A stretch of 64,000 bases of DNA from Streptomyces sp. CB01373 (GCF_002803075.1 NZ_NNBK01000018.1:36373-100372), one strand, 5' to 3'; positions 1-9,385 are shown, numbered from the stretch's first letter. Notes: generated by a model from the sequence alone, not told the origin. Made by a program: numbers and translations.

Positions 1-792
1 CCGGAAGAGCTGGAAGGGATCGGCCGCGCCCACCATCAGGTCGTCGTCGGCGTAGAACCGGGAGTTGAAGTCGAACCCGCCGAGCCTTTCCTCCCGCAGC
101 AGGGTGGCGACGATGAACTCGATGTTCGTGCCCGGCGCGTGGTGCCCGGTGTCCACCACGACCCGCGCCTTTGGGCCCAGCTTCAGGCAGTGCGCGTACG
201 CCGTACCCCAGTCCGGGACGTCCGTGGTGTAGAAGGCCGGCTCGAAGAGCTTGTACTCCAGCAGCATCCGCTGACCCTCGCCGAGCCGCTCGTACACCTC
301 GGCCAGCCCCTCGCCCAGCCGGTCCTGCCGTCCCCGTATGTCGTCCTGGCCGGGGTAGTTCGTGCCGTCGGCGAACCAGAGCTTCAGATCGTTCGATCCG
401 GTGGCGTCCATGATGTCGACGCACTCCAGCAGATGGCCGACCGCCTTGCGCCGCACCGCCGCGTCCGGATGGCAGATGCTGCCGAGCCGGTAGTCGTCGT
501 CCTGGAAGGTGTTGGAGTTGATCGCGCCGAGCCTCAGACCGCGGTCCTCGGCGTGCCGGGCGAGCGCCGCGTAGTCGTCCACCTCGTCCCACGGGATGTG
601 CAGGGCGACGGTCGGCGCGACACCGGTGACGGCGTGCACCTGGGCCGCGTCGTCCACCTTCTCCCACGGCGTACGCGGCACGCCCGCCTGCGCGAACACC
701 TTGAAGCGTGTCCCCGAGTTCCCGTACGCCCACGACGGCGTCTCGACGGCCTGGGTCCTGAGGGCGGCCTTCACCGCGGCGAGGTCGGTCAC
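1..792 (-). CDS. rhaI: L-rhamnose isomerase (partial, C-terminus beyond left edge)
   Basis: First enzyme of L-rhamnose catabolism: cytoplasmic, metal-dependent isomerisation of L-rhamnose to L-rhamnulose. About 264 N-terminal codons are visible; the 3' end lies outside the window. The translation contains blocks typical of the TIM-barrel isomerase of the Pseudomonas stutzeri type: GAINSNTFQDDDY, MDATGSNDLKLWFADGTNY, PGQDDIRGRQDRL, TDVPDWGTAYAH, VVVDTGHHAPGTNIEF and GGFDFNSRFYADDDL. The GTG at 792 is chosen because an AGGAG lies seven bases upstream and VTDLAAVKAAL fits a natural N-terminus. The gene is divergent from the sugar ABC importer, and operator-like palindromes lie between them, so joint control by the LacI-type regulator at 5927 is likely. 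Family assignment is firm. Confidence 0.93.
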   Translation of the reverse strand, partial: MTDLAAVKAALRTQAVETPSWAYGNSGTRFKVFAQAGVPRTPWEKVDDAAQVHAVTGVAPTVALHIPWDEVDDYAALARHAEDRGLRLGAINSNTFQDDDYRLGSICHPDAAVRRKAVGHLLECVDIMDATGSNDLKLWFADGTNYPGQDDIRGRQDRLGEGLAEVYERLGEGQRMLLEYKLFEPAFYTTDVPDWGTAYAHCLKLGPKARVVVDTGHHAPGTNIEFIVATLLREERLGGFDFNSRFYADDDLMVGAADPFQLFR

Positions 793-877
793 TGCGAGGC
801 TCCTGTGACGGCTTTTGGGACGGCTTCGAGAACCAGCTCCGAACGAGGTCTGAGCCGGCTCCCGCAACCGGTGCGTA

Positions 878-889
878 TGAATCGATTCA
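878..889. promoter_or_regulatory. LacI-family operator, perfect 12-bp palindrome
   Basis: TGAATCGATTCA is a perfect palindrome with the central CG step typical of LacI-family operators. It lies 86 bases upstream of the isomerase start. The LacI-type regulator at 5927-6958, at the end of the importer operon, is the obvious candidate to bind it. The binding assignment is inference. Confidence 0.65.
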
Positions 890-1052
890 GCAATTTGAAG
901 CTATGAGCCGCCGGTGAGGGTGTCAACCCTTCCGGTAGGGGCGACGCACCGTAATGCCCTGAGCTTGCACCCGGTTGTCGATCCCGCACTGTTTTCGATC
1001 CGCACCCATTGACGTGACATCCGCTCCCGGCCTAACGTCCCGGCCACCAGGT

Positions 1053-1064
1053 TGAAACCTTTCA
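1053..1064. promoter_or_regulatory. Second operator-like inverted repeat before the importer
   Basis: TGAAACCTTTCA has the same TGAA/TTCA half-sites and spacing as the palindrome at 878-889, but an imperfect centre (CC). It lies 43 bases upstream of the importer ATPase start, where a bound repressor would block the promoter. Two sites of the same geometry suggest cooperative or divergent control by one LacI-type regulator. Confidence 0.5.
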
Positions 1065-1106
1065 CGACGTGGGGCGGCACTCCGCCGGCGTCGTCGAGGA
1101 GCCCCC

Positions 1107-2621
1107 ATGACTCACCCGTCCGACACGGGTCCGGCCCCGGTGCTGGCGCTCAGGGACATCTCGAAGTCCTTCGGCGCGGTGCGTGCCCTCAGGAACGTGT
1201 CCCTGGAACTGCTTCCGGGAGAGGTGCACGCCCTCGCCGGGGAGAACGGCGCGGGCAAGTCGACCCTCATCAAGATCCTCGCCGGGGTGCACCGGCCCGA
1301 CGCCGGCCAGGTGCTGTTCGACGGCGAAACCGTCGTCTTCCACGGTCCCGGAGACGCCCGGGACGCCGGTATCGCCGTGATCTACCAGGAACCGACGCTC
1401 TTCCCCGATCTGTCGATCGCCGAGAACATCTTCATGAGCCGCAGGCCCCGGCGGGCTCTGGGCCGTATCGACCACGACGCCACCCGTGAGGCCACCCGAG
1501 CCCTGATGGGGCGGCTCGGTGTCGACCTCGACCCCGACCGTCCCGCGCGCGGACTGTCCATCGCCGACCAGCAGATCGTCGAGATCGCCAAGGCGCTCTC
1601 CTTCGACGCCCGCGTCCTGATCATGGACGAGCCGACCGCGGCCCTGACCGGCAGTGAGGTCGCCCGCCTGTTCGGCGTCGTGCGCGCCCTGCGCGACCAG
1701 GGCGCCGCGGTGCTGTTCATCTCGCACCGCCTGGAGGAGATCTTCGCGATCTGCCGGCGGGTGACGACCCTGCGCGACGGCGCCCGGATCGCCGTCGAGC
1801 CGCTGGACGGCATGACCGAGGACGACCTCGTGCGGCGCATGGTCGGCCGCGACCTCGACGAGCTCTACCCCAAGCAGGACGTGACACCGGGCGGCATCGC
1901 GCTCAGCGTGCGCCGGCTGACCCGCGAGGGCGTCTTCACCGACGTCTCCTTCGACGTGCGGCGCGGCGAGATCGTGGGCCTGGCCGGACTGGTCGGCGCC
2001 GGGCGCACGGAGGTCGCCCGCGCCGTCTTCGGCATCGACCGGTGGGACGCCGGCGAGGTCGAGGTCGACGGACGCCGGCTCACCAATGGCGCCCCGTCCC
2101 TCGCGATGGCCGCCGGGCTCGCCCTGGTCCCCGAGGACCGGCGCGCCCAGGGCCTGGTGATGAACATGTCCATCGAGCGCAACATCGGCCTCACCGGACT
2201 CCGGACGACCGTGAGGGCCGGACTGATGGACCGCGGCGCGGAACGCAGCCGCTCCCTGGACTGGGCGGTCAGGCTTCGGGTCAAGTACGCCAGGATCGCC
2301 GACGCCGTCTCCACGCTCTCCGGCGGCAACCAGCAGAAGGTCGTCCTCGCCAAGTGGCTCGCCACCGGCCCCAGGGTGCTCATCGTCGACGAGCCGACCC
2401 GCGGCATCGACGTCGGCACCAAGGCCGAGGTGCACCGGCTGCTCGGTGAACTGGCCGCCGACGGGGTCGCCGTCCTGATGATCTCCTCCGACCTGCCCGA
2501 GATCCTCGGCATGGCCGACCGGGTGCTCGTGATGCACGAGGGCCGGCTGACCGCCGAGATCCCCCGCTCCGACGTCACCGAGGAAGCCGTGATGGCCGCG
2601 GCCACGGGGAGGGCGGCGTGA
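1107..2621 (+). CDS. Rhamnose-type sugar ABC importer, double ATPase subunit
   Basis: Energising subunit of a CUT2-type (RbsA-like) sugar importer, 504 residues, with two ATPase domains in tandem. The first has Walker A GENGAGKST (about 45-53) and Walker B VLIMDEPT (about 170). The second has a degenerate P-loop GLVGAGRTE (about 295), signature LSGGNQQKV (about 404) and VLIVDEPTRGID (about 424). Such asymmetry is normal for this family. GAGGAG precedes the ATG. The stop overlaps the GTG of the first permease, so the genes are translationally coupled. Divergence from an L-rhamnose isomerase argues for rhamnose as substrate; this is inferred from context. Confidence 0.92.
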   Translation: MTHPSDTGPAPVLALRDISKSFGAVRALRNVSLELLPGEVHALAGENGAGKSTLIKILAGVHRPDAGQVLFDGETVVFHGPGDARDAGIAVIYQEPTLFPDLSIAENIFMSRRPRRALGRIDHDATREATRALMGRLGVDLDPDRPARGLSIADQQIVEIAKALSFDARVLIMDEPTAALTGSEVARLFGVVRALRDQGAAVLFISHRLEEIFAICRRVTTLRDGARIAVEPLDGMTEDDLVRRMVGRDLDELYPKQDVTPGGIALSVRRLTREGVFTDVSFDVRRGEIVGLAGLVGAGRTEVARAVFGIDRWDAGEVEVDGRRLTNGAPSLAMAAGLALVPEDRRAQGLVMNMSIERNIGLTGLRTTVRAGLMDRGAERSRSLDWAVRLRVKYARIADAVSTLSGGNQQKVVLAKWLATGPRVLIVDEPTRGIDVGTKAEVHRLLGELAADGVAVLMISSDLPEILGMADRVLVMHEGRLTAEIPRSDVTEEAVMAAATGRAA

Positions 2622-3658
2622 CCACGACCGCCCCTGACCCCGCCCCCACCGCCGAGGCGCACCGGTCCAGCGGCACCCGCCTGGTCGACCGGGTGTTCAG
2701 GATGCGTGAACTCGCCATCCTGGTCGTCCTGCTGGCGCTGATCGCCGTCGCCCAGGCGGGCAACAGCGCGTTCCTGTCCGAGCAGGGCGTCAAGGACCTG
2801 CTGCTGAACGCGACCATCCTGGTGCTCGTCGCCACCGGCCAGTCCCTGGTCGTCATCACCCGCAACGTCGATCTGTCGGTCGGCTCCACGCTCGGCATCA
2901 GCGCCTTCGCCGCCGGTACATGGCTGCAGGGCGGCGGGAACTCCGTGGTGGCCGTCGTCCTCGCGGTGCTCACCGGGGTCGGCTTCGGCCTGCTGAACGG
3001 ACTGCTCGTCAGCCTCGGCCAGGTACCCGCGCTCGTCGTCACCCTCGGCACGCTCTACATCATCCGCGGCATCGACTCCGTCTGGGTCGGCTCCCGCCAG
3101 ATCACCGCGGCCGACCTGCCCGGCGGTTTCGTCGACTTCGGCTCCGGCGGCATCCGGATGGTGCCGTACCTGGCGCTGATCGCCCTCGCCGTCCTGGTGG
3201 CGACGGCGTACTGCCTCAAGCACTACGGCAGCGGCCGCGAGCTGTACGCGCTCGGCTCCAACCCGGAGGCCGCCCGCCTCGCCGGCATCCCGGTGCGCAA
3301 GCGCGTCCTGGCCGCCTACACCTTCTGCGGCGGACTCGCCGGTCTCGCCGGGGCGATGTACCTGGCCCGGTTCGGCAGCGTCGACTCCGGCACCGGCAGC
3401 GGATACGAACTCACCGTCGTCAGCGCGGTGGTGGTCGGCGGCGTGGTCTTCAACGGCGGCTCCGGCAGCGTGTACGGCGCGGCCCTCGGCGCCCTGCTGC
3501 TGACCTCCGTGAACAGTGTGCTGCCCGCACTCGGCGTCAGCTCCGTCTGGGTGCTGGCGATCAACGGCGTCCTGCTCCTGCTCGCCATCGCGGTCGACCG
3601 GGTCGTCGCGCTGCGCGTGGCCTCGGCCCTGAAGAAGAGGAACGTCCGCCATGGCTGA
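2618..3658 (+). CDS. Sugar ABC importer, inner-membrane permease 1
   Basis: Channel subunit of the CUT2 importer, 346 residues with eight to ten hydrophobic helices. It has the family blocks SLVVITRNVDLSVGSTLGIS and GSGYELTVVSAVVVGGVVFN typical of RbsC-like permeases. The GTG start overlaps the ATPase stop by four bases, and the 3' end overlaps the next permease by eight bases. The two permeases presumably form a heterodimer served by the double ATPase. Confidence 0.9.
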   Translation: MTTTAPDPAPTAEAHRSSGTRLVDRVFRMRELAILVVLLALIAVAQAGNSAFLSEQGVKDLLLNATILVLVATGQSLVVITRNVDLSVGSTLGISAFAAGTWLQGGGNSVVAVVLAVLTGVGFGLLNGLLVSLGQVPALVVTLGTLYIIRGIDSVWVGSRQITAADLPGGFVDFGSGGIRMVPYLALIALAVLVATAYCLKHYGSGRELYALGSNPEAARLAGIPVRKRVLAAYTFCGGLAGLAGAMYLARFGSVDSGTGSGYELTVVSAVVVGGVVFNGGSGSVYGAALGALLLTSVNSVLPALGVSSVWVLAINGVLLLLAIAVDRVVALRVASALKKRNVRHG

Positions 3659-4673
3659 CTCCGCCCTCTCGCGAGCCGTGCGCTGGGACACCGTCGTCGG
3701 TGCCCTGCTCGTCGTGGTCCTGCTGTTCTCCTTCGGCCTCGTCGACGGTTTCGGCAACGCCCTCAACCTGTCGTTCCTGATCGGCAACACCCTGCCGATC
3801 GCGCTGATCGCCCTGCCGATGACCCTGCTGGTGGTCTCCGGTGAGATCGACCTGTCGGTGGCCTCCACCGCCGGACTGTCCGGCGCGGTGATGGGCGCCC
3901 TGTGGAACCAGGGCATGGCGATCGAGACGATCATCCCGCTGTGCCTGCTGCTGGGCGCGGTGTGCGGTCTGGCCAACGGCCTGCTGGTGACCAGGCTCGG
4001 ACTGCCGTCCCTCGCGGTGACAATCGGCACCCTCGCCGCCTACCGCGGCATCGCGCAGATCGTGCTCGGCTCCGACGCGGTGACCGACTTCCCGGACCAG
4101 TACCTGGACTTCGCTGCCGGACGCGTCGGCAACACCTTCCTGCCGCAGGCGTTCCTGCCCTTCCTGCTCCTGCTGGCGATCGCCGTCATCACCCTGCACG
4201 CCACCCCCTTCGGGCGAGCGCTGTTCGCGATCGGCGCCGGCGAGGAGGCGGCCCGGTTCGCCGGCATCCGGGTCAGGCGCGACAAGCTGATCCTGTTCGT
4301 CGCCACCGGCTTCATGTCCGCCCTGACCGGCGTCTTCTGGGCCCTGCACTACGCGAGCGCCCGTTACGACAACGCCACGGGACTCGAACTCTCCGTCGTC
4401 GCCGCGGTGTTGCTCGGCGGCATCGACTTCGACGGCGGGAGGGGCACGCTCGGCGGCGCCGTCGCCGGTGTCTTCCTGCTCGGCGCGCTGCAGAACGTGA
4501 TGAGCCTGCTGAACGTCTCCGCCCAGTCGCAGATCGTCGTCACCGGCGTCCTGCTCGTCGTCTCCGTGCTCGGCCCGCGGGTCGCGCGCCAGGTCTCCGC
4601 CGCCAGGAGCGCGCGCCGAGCGGCCTCGGCGCCCGAGCCACCCAAGTCAAAGGTGACCACACCGACTTCGTAG
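3651..4673 (+). CDS. Sugar ABC importer, inner-membrane permease 2
   Basis: Second RbsC-like permease, 340 residues with repeated membrane helices and the conserved block MTLLVVSGEIDLSVASTAGL. It ends in a basic, alanine-rich cytoplasmic tail. Its ATG lies inside the end of permease 1, so expression is coupled. The pair of different permeases with one fused ATPase and a lipoprotein receptor is the arrangement known for rhamnose importers of the RhaSTPQ type. Confidence 0.9.
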   Translation: MADSALSRAVRWDTVVGALLVVVLLFSFGLVDGFGNALNLSFLIGNTLPIALIALPMTLLVVSGEIDLSVASTAGLSGAVMGALWNQGMAIETIIPLCLLLGAVCGLANGLLVTRLGLPSLAVTIGTLAAYRGIAQIVLGSDAVTDFPDQYLDFAAGRVGNTFLPQAFLPFLLLLAIAVITLHATPFGRALFAIGAGEEAARFAGIRVRRDKLILFVATGFMSALTGVFWALHYASARYDNATGLELSVVAAVLLGGIDFDGGRGTLGGAVAGVFLLGALQNVMSLLNVSAQSQIVVTGVLLVVSVLGPRVARQVSAARSARRAASAPEPPKSKVTTPTS

Positions 4674-4714
4674 CCCGCTCCGCCCACCCCGCCGCCCCCG
4701 TAAAGGACTTCACC

Positions 4715-5800
4715 ATGCGCACGTCGACGATCCGCCGCACCTGCGCGGCCCTCGCCGCCGCGACCTCCCTCGCCCTGGCCGCCACCGCCTGCGGCGGCAC
4801 CACCAAGAACGACGTCGGCAAGGACAGCGGCGCCGCCGCCTCCTCGGCCGGCCAGGCCGACCCGGACGCCCCGACCAAGAAGGGTTTGACCGTCGGCTTC
4901 CTGCCCAAGCAGGTCAACAACCCCTACTTCACGTCCGCCGACAACGGCGGCAAAAAGGCCCTGGAGGAACTGGGCGAGAAATACAAGGAGGTCGGACCGT
5001 CCAGCGCCACCGACACCTCCGGCCAGGTCTCCTACGTCAACACCCTCACCCAGCAGCAGGTCGACGCGATGGCCGTGTCCGCGCAGGACCCGGGCGCCCT
5101 GTGCACCGCGCTGAAGCAGGCCATGAAGAACGGCATCAAGGTCGTCACCTACGACTCCGACACCAAGCCCGACTGCCGAAACGCCTTCGTCTCCCAGGCG
5201 TCCGCCGAGGACCTCGGCCGCACCGAGGTGCAACTGCTCGCGCAGCAGATCGGATTCAAGGGCGAGATCGCGATCCTGTCCGCCGCGCAGACCGCGACGA
5301 ACCAGAACACCTGGATCGACTACATGAAGCGGGAGCTGAAGGACCCCAAGTACAAGGACGTCGAACTGGTCAAGGTCGCCTACGGCAACGACGACGCGCA
5401 GGCGTCCTTCCAGCAGACCCAGGGCCTGCTCCAGCAGTACCCGAACCTGAAGGGGATCATCTCCCCGACCACCGTCGGCATCAAGGCCGCCGCCCAGTAC
5501 CTGTCCGGCTCCAAGTACAAGGGCAAGGTCAAGCTGACCGGCCTCGGCACCCCCAACGACATGCGCACATACGTCAAGAACGGCACCGTCGAGGCCTTCG
5601 AGCTGTGGGACCCGGCCAAGCTCGGCGAGCTGGCCGCGTACACCGCGGTCGCCCTCTCCTCCGGGCAGATCACCGGCAAGGAGGGCGAGACCTTCAAGGC
5701 CGGCGCCATGGGCTCGTACACCATCGGCAGGGACGGCCTGATCAACCTCGGCAAGCCGACCGTCTTCGACAGCAAGAACATCGACCAGTTCCACTTCTAG
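4715..5800 (+). CDS. Rhamnose-type sugar-binding lipoprotein
   Basis: Extracytoplasmic receptor of the importer, 361 residues. Residues 1-25 form a lipoprotein signal peptide ending in ALAATAC, so Cys26 would be lipidated. The mature part is a periplasmic-binding-protein-like (Peripla_BP_4) domain with blocks GFLPKQVNNPYFTSADNGG, VVTYDSDTKPDCRNAFVSQA and KGIISPTTVGIKAA. The ATG at 4715 is chosen because the signal peptide begins there and a GGA lies just upstream. It follows permease 2 by 41 bases in the same operon. Confidence 0.92.
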   Translation: MRTSTIRRTCAALAAATSLALAATACGGTTKNDVGKDSGAAASSAGQADPDAPTKKGLTVGFLPKQVNNPYFTSADNGGKKALEELGEKYKEVGPSSATDTSGQVSYVNTLTQQQVDAMAVSAQDPGALCTALKQAMKNGIKVVTYDSDTKPDCRNAFVSQASAEDLGRTEVQLLAQQIGFKGEIAILSAAQTATNQNTWIDYMKRELKDPKYKDVELVKVAYGNDDAQASFQQTQGLLQQYPNLKGIISPTTVGIKAAAQYLSGSKYKGKVKLTGLGTPNDMRTYVKNGTVEAFELWDPAKLGELAAYTAVALSSGQITGKEGETFKAGAMGSYTIGRDGLINLGKPTVFDSKNIDQFHF

Positions 5801-5926
5801 CGCCGGGGCACCAGTGTCACCGAGCGCGCCTCGTCCCCCCGCCCGTGACCCGCGCAGATGTGCGGTGCCGTGACGGTAATGTGAAGGCCCGCCGCCGCCC
5901 CTCGCATTCCTGGAGGTTTCCGCTCG

Positions 5927-6958
5927 ATGGCCCCATCGGTGGGTATCAAGGACGTCGCACGCGCCGCCGGTGTCTCCGTGGGCACGGTCTCGAACGTCAT
6001 CAACCGTCCGGAGACCGTCGCCACCGAGACCCGGGCCCGCGTGCAGTCCGCGATCGACCGGCTCGGCTACGTCCGCAGCGAGTCCGCGCGCCAACTGCGG
6101 GCCGGCCGCAGCCGGATCATGGGACTGCTCGTCCTCGACATGGGCAACCCCTTCTTCGTGGACGTCGCCCGGGGCGCCGAGCGGGCGGCCCGCGCGGCCG
6201 GGCTCGGCGTGATGGTCTGCAACAGTGCGCAGAGCCCCGGCGAGGAGGCCGAGTACCTGTCCCTCTTCGCCGAACAGCGGGTGCGCGGCGTCCTGCTCAC
6301 CCCCGCCGACACCACCGGCCGCAACATCGCCGCCCTCCGCCGCCACGGCATCCCCTTCGTCCTGGTCGACCGGGTCGCCGAGGGCGCCACCGAGTGCTCG
6401 GTCTCCGTGGACGACGTGGCGGGCGGCGCGCTCGCGGTACGGCACCTGGTCGACGCGGGGCACCGCTCCCTCGCCTACGTGAGCGGCCCGCCCGGCCTGA
6501 ACCAGGTGCGCGACCGCCGTACCGGCGCCCAGAACGCCCTCGCCGAGGCGGGACTCGGACCCGACGCGCTGCGCGAGCTGCCCACCGAGCGCCTCGACGT
6601 GGCCGCCGGACGAGACGCGGGCGCCCGCCTCCTCGGCCTCGCCGGCCGGCCCACGGCCGTCTTCTGCGCCAACGATCTCCTCGCCCTCGGCGTGCTGCAG
6701 TCCATGTACGCGGCCGGGGTCCGGGTCCCCGAGGACCTCGCCATCGTCGGCTACGACGACATCGAGTTCGCCGCCGCCGCGGCCGTGCCGCTCACCTCGG
6801 TCCGCCAGCCCGCCGTCACCATGGGCGCCCTGGCGGCGGAGCTGCTGCTGGAGGAGACCGGGCAGCCGGCGGCGCACGAGCACCGGCGGGTGGTGCTCCA
6901 GCCGGAACTGGTGGTACGCAGCTCCAGCCTGCCCGGGCGACCACCGGCCGCCCAGTGA
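5927..6958 (+). CDS. LacI-family transcriptional regulator of the rhamnose locus
   Basis: A 343-residue DNA-binding repressor. The N-terminal LacI helix-turn-helix (about 6-26, IKDVARAAGVSVGTVSNVIN) and hinge are followed by a sugar-sensing domain (MGLLVLDMGNPFFVDVARGA, FVLVDRVAEG, IVGYDDIEFAAAAAVPLTSV). GGAGG precedes the ATG by about 11 bases. It follows the importer receptor by 126 bases on the same strand. It is the likely binder of the TGAA-N4-TTCA sites near 878 and 1053, released by rhamnose or a derivative; target and effector are inferred from synteny. Confidence 0.9.
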   Translation: MAPSVGIKDVARAAGVSVGTVSNVINRPETVATETRARVQSAIDRLGYVRSESARQLRAGRSRIMGLLVLDMGNPFFVDVARGAERAARAAGLGVMVCNSAQSPGEEAEYLSLFAEQRVRGVLLTPADTTGRNIAALRRHGIPFVLVDRVAEGATECSVSVDDVAGGALAVRHLVDAGHRSLAYVSGPPGLNQVRDRRTGAQNALAEAGLGPDALRELPTERLDVAAGRDAGARLLGLAGRPTAVFCANDLLALGVLQSMYAAGVRVPEDLAIVGYDDIEFAAAAAVPLTSVRQPAVTMGALAAELLLEETGQPAAHEHRRVVLQPELVVRSSSLPGRPPAAQ

Positions 6959-7066
6959 CGCGTCCACCGCGCGCTCCGCACGAATTCCCGGTCCCCGCGG
7001 TCGGGCGGCGGAGGAACATGTGCTGAACTGGGACGCGGCCGTAAACCCTCCGTCCCGGGAGAACCC

Positions 7067-8368
7067 TTGACCGTCAGCTACCGCCACCCCGGCGTCGTCC
7101 TCACCGACCGCACCTTCACCGTGCCGCTCGACCACGACGACCCCGCCGGGGAGACGATCGAGCTCTACGCACGTGAGGCCGTCGCGCGGGACAAGGCCGG
7201 CCAGGACCTGCCGTGGCTGATCTACCTCCAGGGCGGTCCCGGCTTCGGGGCGAACCGTTTCATCGGACGGCAGGCCTGGTTCGGCCGGGCCCTGGAGGAC
7301 TACCGGGTCCTGCTCCTCGACCAGCGCGGCACCGGCCACTCCACGCCCGCCAACCGCCAGACGCTGCCCCTGTGCGGCGACGCCGCCGCACAGGCCGACT
7401 ACCTCACGCACTTCCGCGCCGACTCGATCGTCCGCGACTGCGAGGCGATCCGCCCCGAGGTGACCGGCGGCGCTCCCTGGACCGTCCTCGGGCAGAGCTT
7501 CGGCGGCTTCTGCACCGTGAACTACCTGTCCACGCACCCCGAGGGCATGGCCGCCGCCCTGATCACCGGTGGCCTGCCCTCGCTCGACGCCCACGCCGAC
7601 GACGTCTACCGGGCCGCCTACCCGCGCATCGAGCGCAAGGTCGCCGCCCACTACGCCCGCTACCCGCAGGACGTCGACCGCGCCCGCCGCATCGCCGACC
7701 ACCTGCTCACCCACGACGTGGTGCTCCCGAACGGCTACCGGCTGACCGTCGAGGCCTTCCAGTCGCTCGGCATCATGCTCGGCGGCGGCGACGGCAGCCA
7801 CCGACTCCACTTCCTCCTCGAGCACGCCTTCGTCCGCACCCCGGGCGGGCCGGAACTGTCCGACGCCTTCCAGGAGGAGGTCCAGGGCCTGCTGTCGTAC
7901 GCGGGCCACCCGCTGTACGCCCTCGTCCACGAGGCCATCTACGGCCAGGACACCCGCCCCACCGCATGGTCGGCCGAGCGGGTCCGCGCGGAGTTCCCGC
8001 AGTTCGACGCCGCCAAGGCCCTCGCCGGCGACGGGCCGGTGCTGTTCACCGGCGAGACCGTGCACCCCTGGATGTTCGACTGCGACCCGGCGCTGCGCCC
8101 GCTGCGCGAGACCGCCGAACTGCTCGCCGCCCGCACCGACTGGCGGCCCCTGTACGACCCCGCCCGCCTCGCCGCCAACGAGGTCCCGGTCGTCGCGGCC
8201 GTCTACCACGACGACATGTACGTCGACACGGCCCACGCCCTCGCCACCGCCCGCGCGATCGGTGGCCTGCGCACCTGGGTCACCGACGAGTTCGAGCACG
8301 ACGGCGTCAGGGCGGGCGGTCCCCGCGTCCTGGACCGGCTGCTCGGGCTCGTCCACGGCGACGTCTGA
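7067..8368 (+). CDS. Alpha/beta hydrolase, proline iminopeptidase-like (S33)
   Basis: A 433-residue cytoplasmic hydrolase with features of the S33 prolyl aminopeptidase family. The oxyanion-hole block is LQGGPGFGANR, the nucleophile elbow GQSFGG (Ser about 144), and acid and base are probable in YHDDMYVD (about 380) and FEHDGVR (about 410). These enzymes remove N-terminal proline or other residues from peptides. Start is taken as TTG with GGGAG just upstream; no in-frame ATG fits better. It follows the regulator by 108 bases and need not belong to the rhamnose pathway. Confidence 0.85.
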   Translation: MTVSYRHPGVVLTDRTFTVPLDHDDPAGETIELYAREAVARDKAGQDLPWLIYLQGGPGFGANRFIGRQAWFGRALEDYRVLLLDQRGTGHSTPANRQTLPLCGDAAAQADYLTHFRADSIVRDCEAIRPEVTGGAPWTVLGQSFGGFCTVNYLSTHPEGMAAALITGGLPSLDAHADDVYRAAYPRIERKVAAHYARYPQDVDRARRIADHLLTHDVVLPNGYRLTVEAFQSLGIMLGGGDGSHRLHFLLEHAFVRTPGGPELSDAFQEEVQGLLSYAGHPLYALVHEAIYGQDTRPTAWSAERVRAEFPQFDAAKALAGDGPVLFTGETVHPWMFDCDPALRPLRETAELLAARTDWRPLYDPARLAANEVPVVAAVYHDDMYVDTAHALATARAIGGLRTWVTDEFEHDGVRAGGPRVLDRLLGLVHGDV

Positions 8369-8455
8369 CGCCGGCGGGATCGGCCGGTCCGGGGCCCCTC
8401 ACCTGCCGCGGCACTAGGATGCCGGGGAGGTGCGGGGGAACGGGGTGGGGAAGCG

Positions 8456-9361
8456 ATGTCCGGTACGGGTGACGAGGAAGTCCTGGCACGGAGCTTCGAG
8501 GAGCACCGCCCGCAACTGCGGGCGGTGGCCTACCGCATGCTCGGCTCGGTGCCCGAGGCCGAGGACGCCGTCCAGGAGGCCTGGCTGAGGCTCACCCGCA
8601 CGGACACCGGCTCCATCCGCAACCTCGGCGCCTGGCTCACCACCGCGACGGGCCGGGTCTGCCTCGACCTGCTGCGCTCGCGGAAAGCCCGCCGCGAGGA
8701 GCCGATCGACGACACCTTCGTCCCGGACCCGGTGATCCGGCCCCTGACCCCGGCCGACCCGGAGCAGGAGGCGGTCCGGGCCGACTCGGTCGGGCTCGCC
8801 CTGCTAGTCGTCCTGGAGACTCTTCAGCCCGACGAGCGGCTGGCGTTCGTGCTCCACGACCTGTTCGCGGTGCCCTTCGACGACATCGCGCCGGTCGTGG
8901 AGCGCAGCGCCACCGCCACCCGGCAGCTTGCCAGCCGCGCCCGCCGCCGGGTGCAGGGCGCCACCCCGTCCGCCGAGGCCGACCTGGCCCGGCAGAAGCA
9001 GGTGCTCGACGCCTTCCTCGCGGCCTCGCGCGGCGGCGACTTCGAGGCGCTCGTGGCCGTACTCCACCCGGACGTGGTGCTGCGGGTCGACGCCGGCGCG
9101 CTCGTCCGGGGCGCGGCCGCCTCCAAGGTGGTCCGCGGTGCGACGACGGTGGCCGCGCAGGCCCTCACCTTCGCGCAGTACGCGGGGACGGCCCGCCTGG
9201 TGCTGGTCAACGGCTCGGTCGGGGTGGCCAACGCCCCCGAGGGCGGGCCGCGTTCCGTCATGGGCGTCGTCGTCGCCGACGGCCGGATCACCCACCTCTA
9301 CATCCTGGCCGACCCCGAACGGCTCGGGCACCTGGACCTGACCGCAGCCTGGGCGGGCTGA
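8456..9361 (+). CDS. ECF41/SigJ-like RNA polymerase sigma factor with SnoaL tail
   Basis: A 301-residue extracytoplasmic-function sigma factor. Region 2 (about 10-80: EEHRPQLRAVAYRMLGSVPE, AEDAVQEAWLRL) and region 4 (about 115-170: LLVVLETLQPDERLAFVLHD) are followed by a SnoaL/NTF2-like domain (about 178-300). The tail carries the DPERLGHL motif near the C-terminus, resembling the NPDKL motif of ECF41 members. In that group the tail modulates activity in place of a separate anti-sigma factor. TAGGAT at 8415-8420 may be the -10. The usual ECF41 partner oxidoreductase is not adjacent; the next intact gene is the MerR fusion. Confidence 0.9.
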   Translation: MSGTGDEEVLARSFEEHRPQLRAVAYRMLGSVPEAEDAVQEAWLRLTRTDTGSIRNLGAWLTTATGRVCLDLLRSRKARREEPIDDTFVPDPVIRPLTPADPEQEAVRADSVGLALLVVLETLQPDERLAFVLHDLFAVPFDDIAPVVERSATATRQLASRARRRVQGATPSAEADLARQKQVLDAFLAASRGGDFEALVAVLHPDVVLRVDAGALVRGAAASKVVRGATTVAAQALTFAQYAGTARLVLVNGSVGVANAPEGGPRSVMGVVVADGRITHLYILADPERLGHLDLTAAWAG

Positions 9362-9385
9362 ACGGCCGCGGCCCGAAATCCGGTT

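Larger units (their letters stand above)
793..1106. promoter_or_regulatory. Divergent control region of the rhamnose locus
   Basis: A 314-base gene-free stretch between the isomerase start (minus strand) and the importer operon (plus strand). It holds two TGAA-N4-TTCA sites described separately. The AT-rich island around 875-905 stands out against the surrounding GC-rich DNA. No small gene is evident. It presumably carries both divergent promoters; exact -35/-10 boxes could not be assigned with confidence. Confidence 0.6.

Noticed and set aside
4364..8356. Very long minus-strand open frame across the rhamnose receptor, regulator and hydrolase
   Set aside because: Antisense shadow caused by high GC; Val/Gly/Arg-rich composition, no motifs, and it covers well-supported plus-strand genes.
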